Source: Serilophus lunatus (lineage: Eukaryota > Chordata > Aves > Passeriformes > Eurylaimidae). From it: a DNA stretch of 64,000 nt. A model generated the notes under the pieces. It saw nothing but the letters and a program-made list of their open reading frames with translations. It ran no database searches and had not been told where the DNA came from. Of this stretch, positions 38,368 through 51,700 are shown piece after piece. The translations under genes and the position numbers were made by a program. The stretch covers positions 124,342 to 188,341 of the forward strand of contig VXBA01002640.1 in NCBI GenBank assembly GCA_013399895.1. The letters run 5' to 3'. Each line of letters starts with the position of its first letter. Position 1 is the stretch's first letter.

Positions 38368-39334
38368 CTGGAAGGGATAAAGTCAGCATTTAACATTCAA
38401 TTTTTATAGAGAGCGAACAGGGGTGTTTTGTCTATGTTTTGGCAGGGTTGGGGGTTTGGGGTTTTTTTAATAATCTTTGCTCTCTCCCTGGAGAGGTTCC
38501 AGCTGCCTATGGAATCCACTGGCAGCACAGCAACCCCGAGACAGTGTTCTCAACTCCAGAGAGCAAGGCCCTCACCTCAAACCTACTCTATCCAACAGCT
38601 GGCCACCAATCAGCCCCATAGTGCAGCACTGGCCTCAGTTGTGACTGGCACACAAGGGGCAGCTCACCAGCCCAAGCACTGCAGCTCACCAGCATGGACA
38701 CAGCAGCAAGAGGACCTGGGTGAGGAGCTATTTCTGCTGAGAGATTGGGCACAAATAAACAAGTAAAGTTAAATCAGGGTTAAAGCTCCTTTGCTCTCCT
38801 GGCTCCAGATAATGTGTACAGTAAGCTCTAGAAGTTCAGCTGGGGCAGGAGCAGGATAATAGGGAGGGGAAGAGGCTGAAGCTGCTGTCCTGTGACAAGA
38901 GAAGCTCCATGGTGGAGCCAGGCTCAGTTCAGGGAGCACGTCCAGACTCAGCACTGCTGGTTCCCACCAGCACAGGAACCTGAGCTCCTGCAGCCAGCAG
39001 CGAGGCTGCTGCTCTTCTGCGTCAGGTCATAACCTCTCACAGTGTATTGAGCTACAACAACAATCCTGCTCTCCAATGCCAAACAACCAGATAATCGAGA
39101 TGATTTCAGATACTGGCAACCTTCTCTGTTTCTTAGCTGGCAGGGACTGATTTAGGCCAAAAAGCAACAAGTGATTCCATGGGAAAGGCTTTGCTGATGT
39201 TGAACCAGGAGGAATACACAATTTCCAGAAAGCAGGAAAACACCTACATTCCTAGCCCTTTGGTGTTCTCATGTGTGTTTCCCCCCAGGCCCTGCTCAGG
39301 CATCTGGAGCGTGGTCCAGGGCACCAGGACTCAC
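38368..39334 (-). other. ARHGAP26: intron 2 (967 bp)
   Basis: Unique sequence with a T/G-rich patch near 38430-38470; nothing else notable. Confidence 0.9.
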
Positions 39335-39430
39335 CTATACAGATCTCGTCATCTGTTTCAGCGTCGCCAATGCAGCGGAATTTAAACTCGTTGAGGGAAT
39401 CCGCAAACTTGCGCTTGGCGGCCGACAGGT
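39335..39430 (-). CDS. ARHGAP26: ARHGAP26 coding exon 2 (BAR)
   Basis: 96 bases, residues 52-83 plus one base of codon 84; reads LSAAKRKFADSLNEF, then FRCIGDAETDDEICI. It is entered in phase 1 from exon 1, completing Asn52 across the junction. Acceptor cacag at 39431 and donor gtgagt at 39334. It continues the first long BAR helix. Residue 70 is Arg where I recall Gln in human GRAF1. Confidence 0.97.
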   Translation of the reverse strand, partial: TCRPPSASLRIPSTSLNSAALATLKQMTRSV

Positions 39431-41785
39431 CTGTGAGAGAGGGGGAGCAGGGAAAACAGGAATGTTAGAAACAGAAAAGTCCCCCAACAGCAGGATGCAG
39501 GCAGTCACACAATCCCAGCTGGCAAATGGAGGGACCCATCTGAAGGGACTCCCAGGACCAGAGCACTGCCCTTTGGCAGCCACCCCAGGGATGGGGCTCT
39601 GCAGGGTACCTGTGAGCATCACCCTGCAGGAGATGAAACCTCAAAGCACCATGAGAACGACATGGGAGCCCAAACCCAGAGCTATGAGGCAATAGCAAAT
39701 GGTGACCCACAGTGGCACTGCCCTTCAAGAGATGGCACCTCTCCAGGGTCCCAGTGCCACTGAGGGAAGGCCCCACAGACGGGCAGTTAACGCAGAGGTT
39801 GACTGCTTCCCAAGCTGCAGATTCTCTCCAAGATGTGGATCCTATTAAGTTCTTACTCGTAGTGAATTGTGTGGATCCAGGACTGGCTTTTCGACCCAGT
39901 CCCATAACCTGGCACACACACAAATGGTCCCAGGCACCGTGAGGCCACCGGCTCCAAAGGGAAGTTGTGGCTGCCAGCACTGCCTGCATTAGGAAGACAC
40001 AATGCTCAGTCCCTTGTGTATTTCTTCACTCCAAGTCCAAAATTCAGATTTTTTTTTCCCTTTCCAAGTACCGGTGGAAAATGTGCCTGCACGCAAAGGT
40101 CATTTCCTCCTCTCAGACACCAACAGCCAAGAGATAACCATACCAGAATCCAAGTGTTTTGCTTTTCCCATGGGATAGGGGTGTCAGCAGCTTTCTCCAA
40201 GCATTAAAGCTGTTCTCCCAGTATCCCTGCTGACAGCCGTGGGGCTAATCCTGCCCCGTTCAGTCTTGGCTGCCTTCACACAACTGCTTCCCGAGGCAGC
40301 AGAAAATCACCCAGCCACAGCAGGCAGGGGGAGGGAAGCACTGGAAGCTTTAACAGTGGAAAAGTACAGAGGGGGCTTCTCAAAGAAGAAGGTTCACACA
40401 TAACAGGACTTTTACTTTGCTCCTTGGAGGACAGAATGAGCATGGCTTACACCTGCCTGTGCCTGGAGCTGCTGGGAGTCTCCACTGGTACCTATAAAAG
40501 CAAGCCACATGTTTCTCAGGGCAGCTTCCCAGGTGCTCCTGATGGGGTGAAAAGAGAGACTCAGGGGGTGGTAGAGTTAGCTCCAGGACTCAGTGAAGGG
40601 CACCAGGACAACACCAAGCATCTCTTGGGGCAGAGGGCAGGGCTGGCCAGCAGATCACCAGGCAACTCTTCCCACTCCCTTCCATATGTTCATGCTGGTG
40701 GGCTCAGGGACTTTCACCCAGTCCCAGAGCAGTGTGGCCTCCTGCCTTCTCTAGAATAATAATAATGATAATGTCAGATTCACCCACACCCCAGCAACCT
40801 AAAAGCTGAGACCTCTAACAACTACATTTTGGGGAAAAACCCCTCCAGTGGAAGTAAGAACACATGAGGAGAGCAAGGCAATCCCTCCATAGGCCAGCTC
40901 AGCCCCTGAGGGTTCTTCTCTCCCAGAGCTATGAACAAGAGAAAAATAAAATCCTACAAAGGCTCAAGAGAAACTTCTGCTTCCTCTCATGCATGGGTAA
41001 AACTATCTGGACACTGCACATGAATCACAGCTTGGCTGTGCCAAGGGCTCTGGAAGTTTTCCTTCCAAGTTCCCTGCTGGCTTGATCAGTCAACCACATC
41101 AGGGAAAACCTCCACAAAAAGCCTAAAGAATCCTTCTGCCTGAGCAACACCACCAGCTCGGGTCAGTTCTCCTCCTCATCATTGTCAACTTCTATGGCTC
41201 CCCCTTCCCATCAGGGCTGGTGGGGATGGGGTGATCCTTTCGAGAAAGTCCACTTGACGGGAAGAGCACACGCACTGCGTGCTGGAGATCCAGCCACAGC
41301 AACCACGAATCTAAATAAAATGCCCTTTTAAATGTCATGCATCCTCCCCATTCACTGCACCCTAAGATCCACCACAGGAACAGTGGGAAGCAGGGACTGC
41401 TCCCATCAGAACAGAGGGCAGCAGCCTCAGTTAACTCCTTTGCCTGTCCCTCCTCCCTCATGCCCAGCTCAAGGGTCACCCTACATTTCTCCTCCCTCTG
41501 CAGCCAGGGAGCCAGGTAATTGCTGGCTGAATTTCTGTCCCAGCCACACACCTCTAGGCTCTAAGGCTTCCTGTAAAACTACCTGAAGCCAATGCTACTC
41601 CAGGCCCCAGCAGCCCTGGAAGAGATCAGTGCTCCTTCAGTCCCTTCTCTGCCTCAGCTATTGAAACTCAAATAATCTTTCTCGGAAATGGTTACTGTTA
41701 CTGCAAAGAAACTGAAGTGGTTGAATTTTATAAACCCTCTTCCTCTAGAAGGCAGATGTGATTTCACAACCCTCCTGCATGCATA

Positions 41786-41985
41786 CAGCACCCCTGGCAC
41801 TACAGGGACGACACTGTCCCAGCCAGACTCACAGCCAGCACCCTGGGAACAACAGGGATGATCCTGTCCCAGCCACACTGACAGTCAGCAGCCCAGGCAC
41901 TACAGGGATCACTCCATCCCAGCCAAGCCCACATCCAGCACCCCAGAGACAATGGGGAGTACCCCATCCCAGTCAGGTCTACAGA
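41786..41985 (+). repeat. 50-bp minisatellite, four copies
   Basis: Four consecutive units of exactly 50 bp start with cagca at 41786, 41836, 41886 and 41936. Each runs CAGCA, a C-rich stretch, then (a)caGGGA, then a tcCCAGcc-like segment. Copies are diverged but not shifted in register. In intron 1 of ARHGAP26. Confidence 0.9.
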
Positions 41986-43757
41986 GAGTGCTGCAGAGGG
42001 GAAGCCCCAGGGTCATGCTGCTGTGAGATAGGGCATGTCCCTGCTTCAGGTGATCTGACACGGAGCCTCCACCACTTTAGGGAAGTAAGTTACACCCCAG
42101 CCTTGCCACAAGCCACTCCCCCCTGGTCACCGGCTTCCAGCTCCTTCCCCTGCTTTATTCCTCAGCTGGACACCTCACCTCTGTGCAACACCTCTGTCAC
42201 ACGTCTCCCCGAGTGTTTAAAACATTTTCAGGCTTTTCCAAAAGGAACAGAGATAAGGTATGCTGAGAGCCTGGAGAGGCAAACAGCAGGAGCAGTTCCC
42301 TTATATCAAAATTTGTAAGAAGAGAGCAAAACTCCCCCACCTGCATGCTCTGGATGAACAGCTGGGAAACAGGACCCAGGACACAAACGGGAACCACAAC
42401 ACAGCAAAATGAGATGTTGAGAAGACAAATGCCTGGTCCTGTGTTGGAAAGATCAGGTTGGCCAGAGAAAAGTGAAACTGCTGGCTCAGAGGCCAGAGCC
42501 CTCTCCAAAGCTGACTCTGCAGCCAGTTTGCTAGGCAAGCTGGAAAAAGCTAAAAGCTTTGGCTCAGCTGGGCCTGGGACAGGGGCAGGAGCAGGAGCAG
42601 CACAATGCCGTGGGTGGTTCAGGTTAAAGACAAACCTGCTGCTTGGTCTGACAATGAAGGGTTAATGCTGCTGCAAAGGGAGAGCAGAGGATGCTGCTGC
42701 AAGGCAAACTGCAGGCTCCGGGCTCTGACAGAAGCTGTGCTCACACGGAGCAGGATTTCTACACTTCCTGCAAAGAAAATTGCTTAATAGCCTATATTTA
42801 ATGTTCAAGTGGACAACAGGAACCAAGACTCCTGCCCCTTCCTTCCCCCACAGCAAGGAATGGCAGGAACAGCAGACTTAGGCTGTGTGTCCCCTGCAAG
42901 TCCCAGCAGAGGGACCAGAGGGCTCCTGGTCCCCTGCTCAGCTGGCAGCAATGCCTGTCCCCCTTGGTAGCCCCATGGCCCCAAGCAGGTTTGCCCTGTG
43001 AAACAGCTTAGATACAGGAGCACAGAGAGGATAGATCTAGGGAGTCACAACTGGAGACTCCCCATTTAGATGCAAAGAAAGCAGGACACAGCACTTGGCC
43101 ACTCTGATGGCACCTCTGCAGCCCCACAGCTCCCCAGCCATGCAGCCGGCACAGGGCAACCCCACAGCAGGCAGAGGCCAGCCAGGATGGGTAATCCAAG
43201 GAACAGCTGCTCTAATCAGCAGCCAAAACAGACGGATTAGAGACCGCCAAGGGTGCTTAGAAAGCAGCAATATGGTGTCTGTCCCTACAGAAAGCACCCA
43301 GTGAGCCAGGGCTGCCAGCACACCACCAGAGTGAACCACCCCAGAGTCACACAACACCTCCCACCCAGCTCGGGGATCCTCAGGGATTGGGGTTCGGAAA
43401 GGCAGAGCTGGGGAAAGGTCAGTTGAACCTGGCCCACGGATGCATGTGAACATTCTGCATGGGACACTGACTAAATCTGGCACTGCAGTTCATGTAGAAA
43501 CTATCAACGAGCAATTCGTGCCAAAAAAATCAGCATTTGCAGCTGCCAGCATTGAGTTTCACCCCCCAGTCCCAGCCCGTGCACCACTGGGGTCAGAACC
43601 AAGCGTTGAGGCAGCACCTTTAAATACTTCACTTGCTCCAGAAGGTTTAAATCCCCTCTCTGCACTTCCCAGCGAGGTCAGCAAAGCCCTGCTCTCATGA
43701 GACACCACGGTCCTCTGGACCCAGCCCAATCCCTGAGTCCCTTCCACACAGAATTAG

Positions 43758-43808
43758 CACTGATTTGTTTATTAAACAACTCCAATAGGCGGTTGGAGTT
43801 AATCAGTG
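43758..43808. repeat. imperfect palindrome with FOX-like site
   Basis: Inner arms AACTCCAA (43778-43785) and TTGGAGTT (43793-43800) are perfect inverted repeats around a 7-base spacer. Outer arms CACTGATT (43758-43765) and AATCAGTG (43801-43808) also pair. A 12-base insert in the left arm contains tgtttatt, a forkhead-like motif. Confidence 0.75.
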
Positions 43809-46800
43809 ATTTAGGATGGGATGGCAGCTGCTGGCAGGCTCCCCCCTGAATCATCATCAAGTAAATATATAAACCCTGACGTGCAGAGCCCCACCTCCAG
43901 CACAGCTTCTGACACTGTGCTCCCAGACAAAAGCCCACGGAGAGGCTGCTCTGCTCAGCACATGGCAGAGATGGAGGTTTGAGGGTGCCAAAGGCAGCGA
44001 GGTGACCCCAATAACCAGTGCAATGGGCTCAGCACTGCAGTCACCCCAGGTAGGACCTCAAGGTGAGGAGAGCAGCTCTGCCACGGCCCCACAGCACCCC
44101 TAGGCCCCATTTTGGTGCCATTTCCAAACAAACAGCCTCTAGCTGAAGTGCAGTGCCAAGCCTCTCCTGAATGGCACAAACAGGGAGGCCAAAACCCACT
44201 TTCCCAAATCCTAAAATTTCATTTTTACAATGGAAAGTTTACAAATACACATATTCTACGAACCAGGGAAAAACCCAGAACTGTCTGGATATGCTAAAGT
44301 GCAAGAAAGACTAGATGACCTGTTCAAGATGCCCCAAGACTGCAGATTCAGGAGGTGCCACAGCTCCTGCTAAGCCTTTCCCTGCAGCCACAGGAGCACC
44401 TGGAGTCAAGGCATCCCTGTATGGCTCCCTTCACACACTCAACGTGGCTCCGTAAGGCAACACGTTTGCCAGAGAGACAGAGAACCCTTTGTGGGCTGAA
44501 TGGCACCATTGACCAGGCTCAAATAGCAGGTCAGATCTGAGTAACACGCTGAAGACATGAATTACTTCCATGATGTTTTACGAGATAAAGGTGCTGTGCT
44601 TCATGAAAAAACCAAGTTCTCCCTTGGAAGGACTGCCTGGCTGCACAGCTAAAATTATCCCCCACTGCCCACCAGCCCAGCACTCAGACACGTCATCGTG
44701 CCACCTCCAAATCAATTAACGCTTTGAGTTATCTTGGGAGCTTTGCCAGACCAGGACATTTTTGCAAAACTTCCCAATATTCCTGACAAATGGTACTGAA
44801 GATCCAAAACGATGCCAGAAGGACCCGAGCTGCAAGCCCTGCATGCCCAGCGTGACATCCTGCGGTGGGACCAGGGCTTGCAGCAGCACTGAGGTGAGAA
44901 GCTGCTCCTTTTGACTCACACTCCTCCTGCCACCCCTCCATTTCCCCTTGGTTTGAGGAAGCTGACGGTCAGTCAGAGCCCTCGCCCTTCTGCCCCACTT
45001 CTCCACCCTGCACCAGCCCTGGACTTCCTCAGGCTCTGGAGCCCTGAGCCCGGTGCTGAGCCTGCTCTGCCTCAGATACCCAGAGCAAAGGTCTTACACT
45101 GCTCTCCATCCTTTCCTGTTGACTTTTCTTAGCACTTCTTAGCACTTCCTATTGCAACAAAGTCCCAGCAGCCACTTTTGTGACTCCGATCATTATCTCA
45201 CAGCAGCAGAGATGCTGCAGAAGCTCAGCTCATGCAAACAACTCTGCCCCCACCAGTGTTGCCAGGGTTGTGACATAGGTGGGAGAGAAACCAGCCCAGG
45301 CAGCAGGCACAGGTTAACGAAGTAGTTTCTGAATTGTCACTGACCACTGCCAAGGGTCCCACCCGAAGGGATCCCCACGTCAGCACTATGCATGTGAACC
45401 ATCAAACAATGACCTCTCTGTCCCACCAGGAAAGGAAGATGTGGGGAGACTCCCATCTGTCCTGCATGGAAACTGGACAATTTTCTCTACTTGCCCAAAC
45501 AGGATTTTTCAGCAGGAACCACTCCAAAGGGAAGCTCTCTGTTTTATACCTGGCACAGTCTGGCCCTGCCCCAGCTCCGCATTAATCAGGTTATTTCAAT
45601 GAGCTACAGCAGCTCTCAGCTCAGAGATACAGGGGGAGAGTGGACAGAGGTGATGCCAGATGGGAATGAAGGACAGCAATGGAAGACAAAATGACTTGAG
45701 AGCTTCCAGTGCAGGTGGTGGGTCGGCAGAGCACTGTGAGCCAGCTCTGCCTGCAGTCAGAGGAACATAAAACCCATGAATGATGCAAACAACCCCCGGA
45801 AAGGTTTCCCATTCCTGGAGAGGCTGAGGAGACAGATGTCTACAGCTGCAGGAAGGCACAGCCTAACACAGGTTCTCACTCCCAGCAAGGAAAAGCCAGA
45901 CCCGGAGAAACGTGGGCGAGCTGCCTGCCAGAACCCTGCCAGCAGCACTGGGAACTGCTACAAGATGCCTGGGATGGTCCTAGAAGAAAAGGGGCCTGAA
46001 GTCAGGTACCACCATCCCAGCAGGCAGCTTCCAGGCTGATCATCACTATGTTAAGAATCAGCACACTGGATCAGTGCAGCTGCCTTCTGATCCTCCCAGC
46101 ACCAAGTACAGCCCTCTGTGCCCCCTGCCCAGGGGGGTTCCCAGGGCTCTGCGTGAACATGGCAGCATCCCAGTCCTCCCACAGCCTTTAGAGCATCACT
46201 GCTCATGGCTCCTGGTGGATCACAGCCCATCTGCCCCCTGGGACAGGGTAGCACGCCCCAGGTGCCACCTCCTTTGTCCTGCACTGGCCCTGGACATAAA
46301 GCATTTCGTGCACTTAGCAGCAAAACAAAACAGAATGAGATTTCTCCACTTCCCCACCCAACTCCCATGTCTGGCACTTTTCCCTGTGCTTATTTTTGTT
46401 CACATCCTGGTGTTGTTTTATGGCAGAACCCCCAGCCCGTCCCAACCTGCAGCCATAGCAGCAAGTGGTGGCTGAACCAGTGGAGTTTGCCAGGCAGGCA
46501 GCCAAGCCTTGAAGCAAAGGGAGCTCAGGTGGGAGCAGGTAAGGTCTCCAAATAAAATCAAATGTAAATATTCACCACTCCAAGACAGAGAAAAGATGCA
46601 TCCAAACAGCAAACATGAGCTACAGCTTAAGTGCTTGGAAAATATCAGGGACATGGTAATGAAATGGAAAATCACTGCTCTGGCTGGTATTTCCATGGGC
46701 AGCCAACAGCACGAGTGAAAAATGTGAGGGAGCAGCAGTGAAAATCCCTGTGTCCCAACTAGTGCCAGGCTTTCAGGCACAGCACTGGCTCACAGAGAGA

Positions 46801-47117
46801 GATGGCAGACCTGAAGAGCATGGCTGTCCCACTGCACCAAGCTGCCTGACCTACAAAGCTCAAACCCTGAGCGCTATTCCCAAAACAAGGATTTTGAATA
46901 TTGCATTTACCGCCCACCCACACACTGTCCCATTGCCCCAGGCAGGTCAAGTTACTGCCTCCAGCCTTACAACTGGGAGTAAGGTGCCTCCCAAAGCAGG
47001 TGGAAATGCCATGTTTTTCTCACAGCTCTCCATTTCCCCTAGTTTCTTTGCTGGGGAGAGCAGGCAAGTACGTATTGATAATTGTAATTTCTCCTCTAAG
47101 CCTCTTCTTTGCTGCGC

Positions 47118-47346
47118 CAGGGGAGGTTCAGGTTGGACACCTGGAAGAATTTCTTCACAGAAAGGATAGCCAGGCATTAGAAGGGCCTGCTCAGGGAGGT
47201 GGTGGAGTCCCCATCCCTGGAGGTGTTCAAGGAATGACTGGACGTGACACTCAGTGCCCTGGTCTAGATGACAAGGTGGTGATCGGTCACAGGTTGGACT
47301 TGATAATCTGGCAGGTCATTTCCAAACTAAATCATTCTGTAATTCC
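47118..47346 (+). mobile_element. CR1 fragment
   Basis: Sense CR1 with gaagaatttcttcacagaaa, catccctggaggtgttcaag and taaatcattctgtaattcc. Confidence 0.92.
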
Positions 47347-47587
47347 TCTCCTACCCAAACCCTGGCACAACCAACAGGAAGGCTGCAGATGACTTTACCC
47401 TCATTGCCACAATATTTCATCGACTGGAGCCTGGAATCACATTTCATTAGGACAGAATGCCCTGCCCGAGACAGCTAATCAATTTAGAGGACACTAATCC
47501 AGAAGAAATTTGCTCCTGACCGAGGCAATGCCCATTAGCAGAACAGAAGGCCGGGTGGGGATCTGGCTGGGAGGGGGGTCCCTGCAT

Positions 47588-47610
47588 GGGGGGCTCCGAC
47601 AGAGCCCCCC
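47588..47610. repeat. GC-rich hairpin
   Basis: Perfect 9-bp inverted repeat, GGGGGGCTC and GAGCCCCCC, around the 5-base loop cgaca. Confidence 0.85.
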
Positions 47611-48213
47611 CCAGACATCACGCTGGCTGGGAGCAGATGCCTCAGGCACCAGCCCCTCATTTGGATTAGTTTGTTACTAAATCTAATTAGCTAATAGGTG
47701 GGCCACAGGGAGCCAGCTTGATTTCTCAAGAAGCAGGCACCACGGCATCAGGGTCACCAGGGGACAATGGGCCCAGGGACCCCCATGGTCCATGTGGGGA
47801 GGGTACCCACATCCTGTCCCCATGGGCAGGACAGGCAGCTTTCCCAGCACACCCCAGTTGGCCCATGGCATGGGGCAGTGACTCCCCTGTCCCCCACTCT
47901 CTTGGGTCCCCATCCCAGGGGCTGCAATCACAGCCAGGGCAGGGAAGCAGGGTCAGCTCCCAGCCACTCCAGAAGTGGTTCTGTACAACCTGCTTCCTTC
48001 TCCTCCCAAGGAGGCTGCGGAAATCCTTTTGTCTTCAGTGCTCCACCACGTCAGCTGTAAGAACAGGAAAAATCCCACAACGCTCACAGGAACATCACTG
48101 GCAAGTGAGTCAATTTTTCCTGCTTTGGCAGGAAAAATAATATAAATTAAAATCTCCAGCAGAGCCTAGAGAGGCACACAGGGTAGGACTAGAGGTGCAC
48201 AGCCCAGAGCTCA

Positions 48214-48415
48214 TCACAGAATCATGGAACAGTTTAGGTTGGAAAAGCTCTCTAAATCCTCAAGTCCAGTCATTCTCCCAACACTGCCAAGGCCACCACT
48301 GACCATGTCTCCAAATGCCACTGCACACATCTTTTAAATCCCTCCAGGGATGGTGACTCCACCACTGTCCTGGGCAGTCTGATCAGTGCCTGATCACTCT
48401 TTCTGGGAAGGATTC
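48214..48415 (-). mobile_element. CR1 fragment
   Basis: Antisense CR1 starting tcacagaatcatggaacagt and containing ccctccagggatggtgactc. Confidence 0.92.
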
Positions 48416-48698
48416 ACTGCCTTTAACCTGGGATTTCTCCTTGAATGCATGGGAGAGACACCCAACACTCTACTCTGCAACGGCTGGATTTTTTTGTAAA
48501 ACATTGCTAAGCAACCAGCATTTGGCGAGGGCATCGCTCTGGACAGACGCTGTTTCAGCTAGAAAAAGAATAAAACAACAGCAAAGGGACGCTGTACCAA
48601 GCAGTGCTATGGGAAAGGCACACGCAAGCTTATTTTACAGGTCACTCGGTTGGTGCAGAGAATCCTTCACACTTCTCCCACTGTGGATCACAGCACAA

Positions 48699-48780
48699 GA
48701 GACCTTAAAGCTCATCTCATTCCACTACCCTGACGTGGGCAGGCGCACCTTCCACTAGACCAGGTTGCTCCAAGCCTTGC
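48699..48780 (-). mobile_element. CR1 remnant
   Basis: Antisense: gaccttaaagctcatctcat, then ttccactagaccaggttgct. Confidence 0.8.
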
Positions 48781-51700
48781 CTGAGGACCCAAACAGCAGG
48801 GAAGGGTGAGGAAGCAGCACCCAGGCCCTTCAGTGGCCCCTCGCGCTGGCACAGGCAGCCCGGGCCCCCGCGTGGCATCGCCGCTCCACGTGCCAGAGCC
48901 AGATGGTCTGGAGGCTGGTGTGCTTCCCACAAACTCCAGCTAGAAAACGTCTTGGCATCACCACAGAGACATCCCCTTCCCCCTCAGTGCCACGGTCCCC
49001 ACACCGCAGAGCATCCTGCAGTTACCATCCCTCCTCCAGCACACATCCCGTGCTCCAGACATGCCATGGCTCCTTCAGCTCCCATCAGCAAGTGGGAGTG
49101 GATGCAGAGAAGCACAATTCCCAATTTCTACAAGCCATGCTTGAGACCATCCTTGCTATTAAGAGGTTGGATAATGCCCTAAATATGCTGCCTTGTCAGG
49201 GGACCGCGGGCCCAGGGCCACCAGCCGCTTGCACAGAGCAGGTGGAAGCACCTTTGGCGCAGGGAGCACGCCAGGAAAACAGGGAGAACAGCCTCGTCTC
49301 CACCAGCCGCGGTGACAGCCGCTCGCGTGCCCGGGGGAGGAGGAGGGATGATTCACACCGATGCGAACAAGCTGTGCGGGTTTTGAAACGAGCTCCCCCT
49401 CGCTTTGCCTCCCCTCCCACCCACCACGGTCACGCTACAGCTACTCATCACATCGCGGCCGAACCCGGCTCCTTGAAAGGGATGGATAAAAAAGCCTGAA
49501 CCCAGCGATGGATCCCTGGCACAGCCTGTCCTCCTGCTGTCCCACAGCCCATCCTCCCACTGTCCTACTGCTGGGTGGTGCAGAAAGGTCCCAGAGTACT
49601 CCAAACCAGAACCACAGCACAGACAGGGTTCACTTGGATACACTGCTGCTGCCCCCCAGACAGGGTATGGGGACTGAAGCCCCTCTGCTGGGGGAGAGGG
49701 ATGCCAATCCCCGAGCATCCCTGCCCCGTTTTGTGCAGGGATGCTGCCCTGGCCATGGCATTGCTCCTGGGGTTCAGGGAGAAGCACACAATGATTTTAG
49801 GGTGCCTGTGCAAAGAGGGTGCAATCAAATGTTGATGATGATTCCCCTCTGCCACTCAGGGAAGGGCTTGCCAGCACAGCCAAGGGCTGAACCCACTTGC
49901 CCCATTCCATCTCAGCTAAGGGCTTCTGTGGGTTGGGATCAGCCAGGTAAGCACCACGTGTGCCAACCCGCAGCAAGCACGGGGACATGAGGCAGAGCAG
50001 GGCACTGCCGCTGCCTCCCACCCTCCCCGCAGCAACCATGGGAACGGCGTTTCCTCACACAGATTCCCAACGTCACTGTGAGCTGCTGCCCTCAAAGGAA
50101 AGAAAAAAAGAAATCTCAAGAGCCCACTGCCTCCAGCCCATGTCCAGGCCACACATGGCACAGGTGATGCCATTCTTGCTGCATGCACCTCTCGGTCTGG
50201 CAGCATTGCAGGAATAAACAGAGACAGAAGCTGTGATGGCACATCTGCAGCCTTGGAAAAACAGCCTCTTGACCCAAAACAGGCAAAACTGCTCCATGTT
50301 GCAAGTATGAGCAGGGTGCAACAAGTACGAGCTCCTGGCGCTGGAGGAACACTGAAACATCCAATCTGCCCCTTCACACGCCCTCCTCAGGTCCACTGAC
50401 CTGCTGAGATTCACTCCCTGGACACTGGTATGTGACCTAAGGCTACACCAGCTCCAGCACCACGGCAGTCCCAGCCCCTGCCTCTTGGAGCTGCTGTTTA
50501 TTCCAGTGCATCCCTTGACAACTTAAAAGGTTGGACAAACATGGGTTTGTCCTGTGTCCCTGGCATGGGATAAATGCTCAGTGCAGGTGCCACTGTTAGG
50601 AAGCAGCAAATATGGAGCCTGTGGCTTCTCGGGGTTCCATCACCACACCAGCATATCGGGACATGTGCCCTGAGGTGTTCTGTGGCACGCTCCCAATTAA
50701 GGAAATCTCCCAGCCCTGTTAATGAGCCTTCTGTCAGCATAATTTGAAAGATGTAATCGTGAACACAGACTCTCCTGCACACTCAAACCCTTCTGCTCAC
50801 CAGCTTCCCTCTCTGGCGCTGCTGAGAGGCCGGATCTGGCTCCAGCCCAGTGGCTCATGGCATCTGCTCAGTGGCTACTACAGCACTCAAGAAGTCCACC
50901 CCCCTGGGAGCTTAGCTCCCACCATCAGTTCCCAAACATGCCAGCACTGAGGGGCTGTGGCTGGGGTAGGGGGTCCCTTGGGAGATGAGTGAATGGTCCT
51001 TGGGGATGCTGTGAGAAACCTCCTGCACGGATCACTAGCACAGCAGTGCACATGGGTGAGCCACTGCAGCATCCAAGCAGGGTGAGTTTCCCTCTGACTG
51101 TCAGGCAGAGACAGGTAAGATAAGTGTACAGCCCTCTGGAGCCAGTGCTGCCAGCACTACAATCCCTCCAGGGCTCACAGTGCAGACCCACCACTGCAGG
51201 AATACATTCCTGCTGCTAATTTCCACCAGAGAGGAAGATGAGGAGCTTTCAATTTGTGCTGAAAATGAAGCACAGTATTATCTCCTGTCCTACCCCTTGT
51301 TTGAATAAAATCCCAGGCAAGCTATTAAAGATGTGGCTGCACAAGCCACACAGGTCATGCAAAGGAAAAATCCTCAGTGCCCTTGGCCCTGCTGGCACAG
51401 GACTGACTGGGTTGTAATCACGTCCCTCTTCTATGGCCCAAAGTATTCCCTACACCAAACATTTCTCACAGGAAGGAAAAGGAGAAAAATACACCCTGAA
51501 ACAAGGAAGCACTATACCTTGGCTGAGTTAACCAAACAGGAAAAATTAGAAGCAAACCATTTTACCAACCAAACCTCAAACTCATGTGCTTCCCCCCAGA
51601 CCAGGCCTGCCATTTGCTCGCCTGGCCAAGGTGGAGGGAAAGCCCACCAGGGTGTCTGGCTGTGCCTCATCATTCTGGAGGTGCAGGCAAGGACTCCAAA

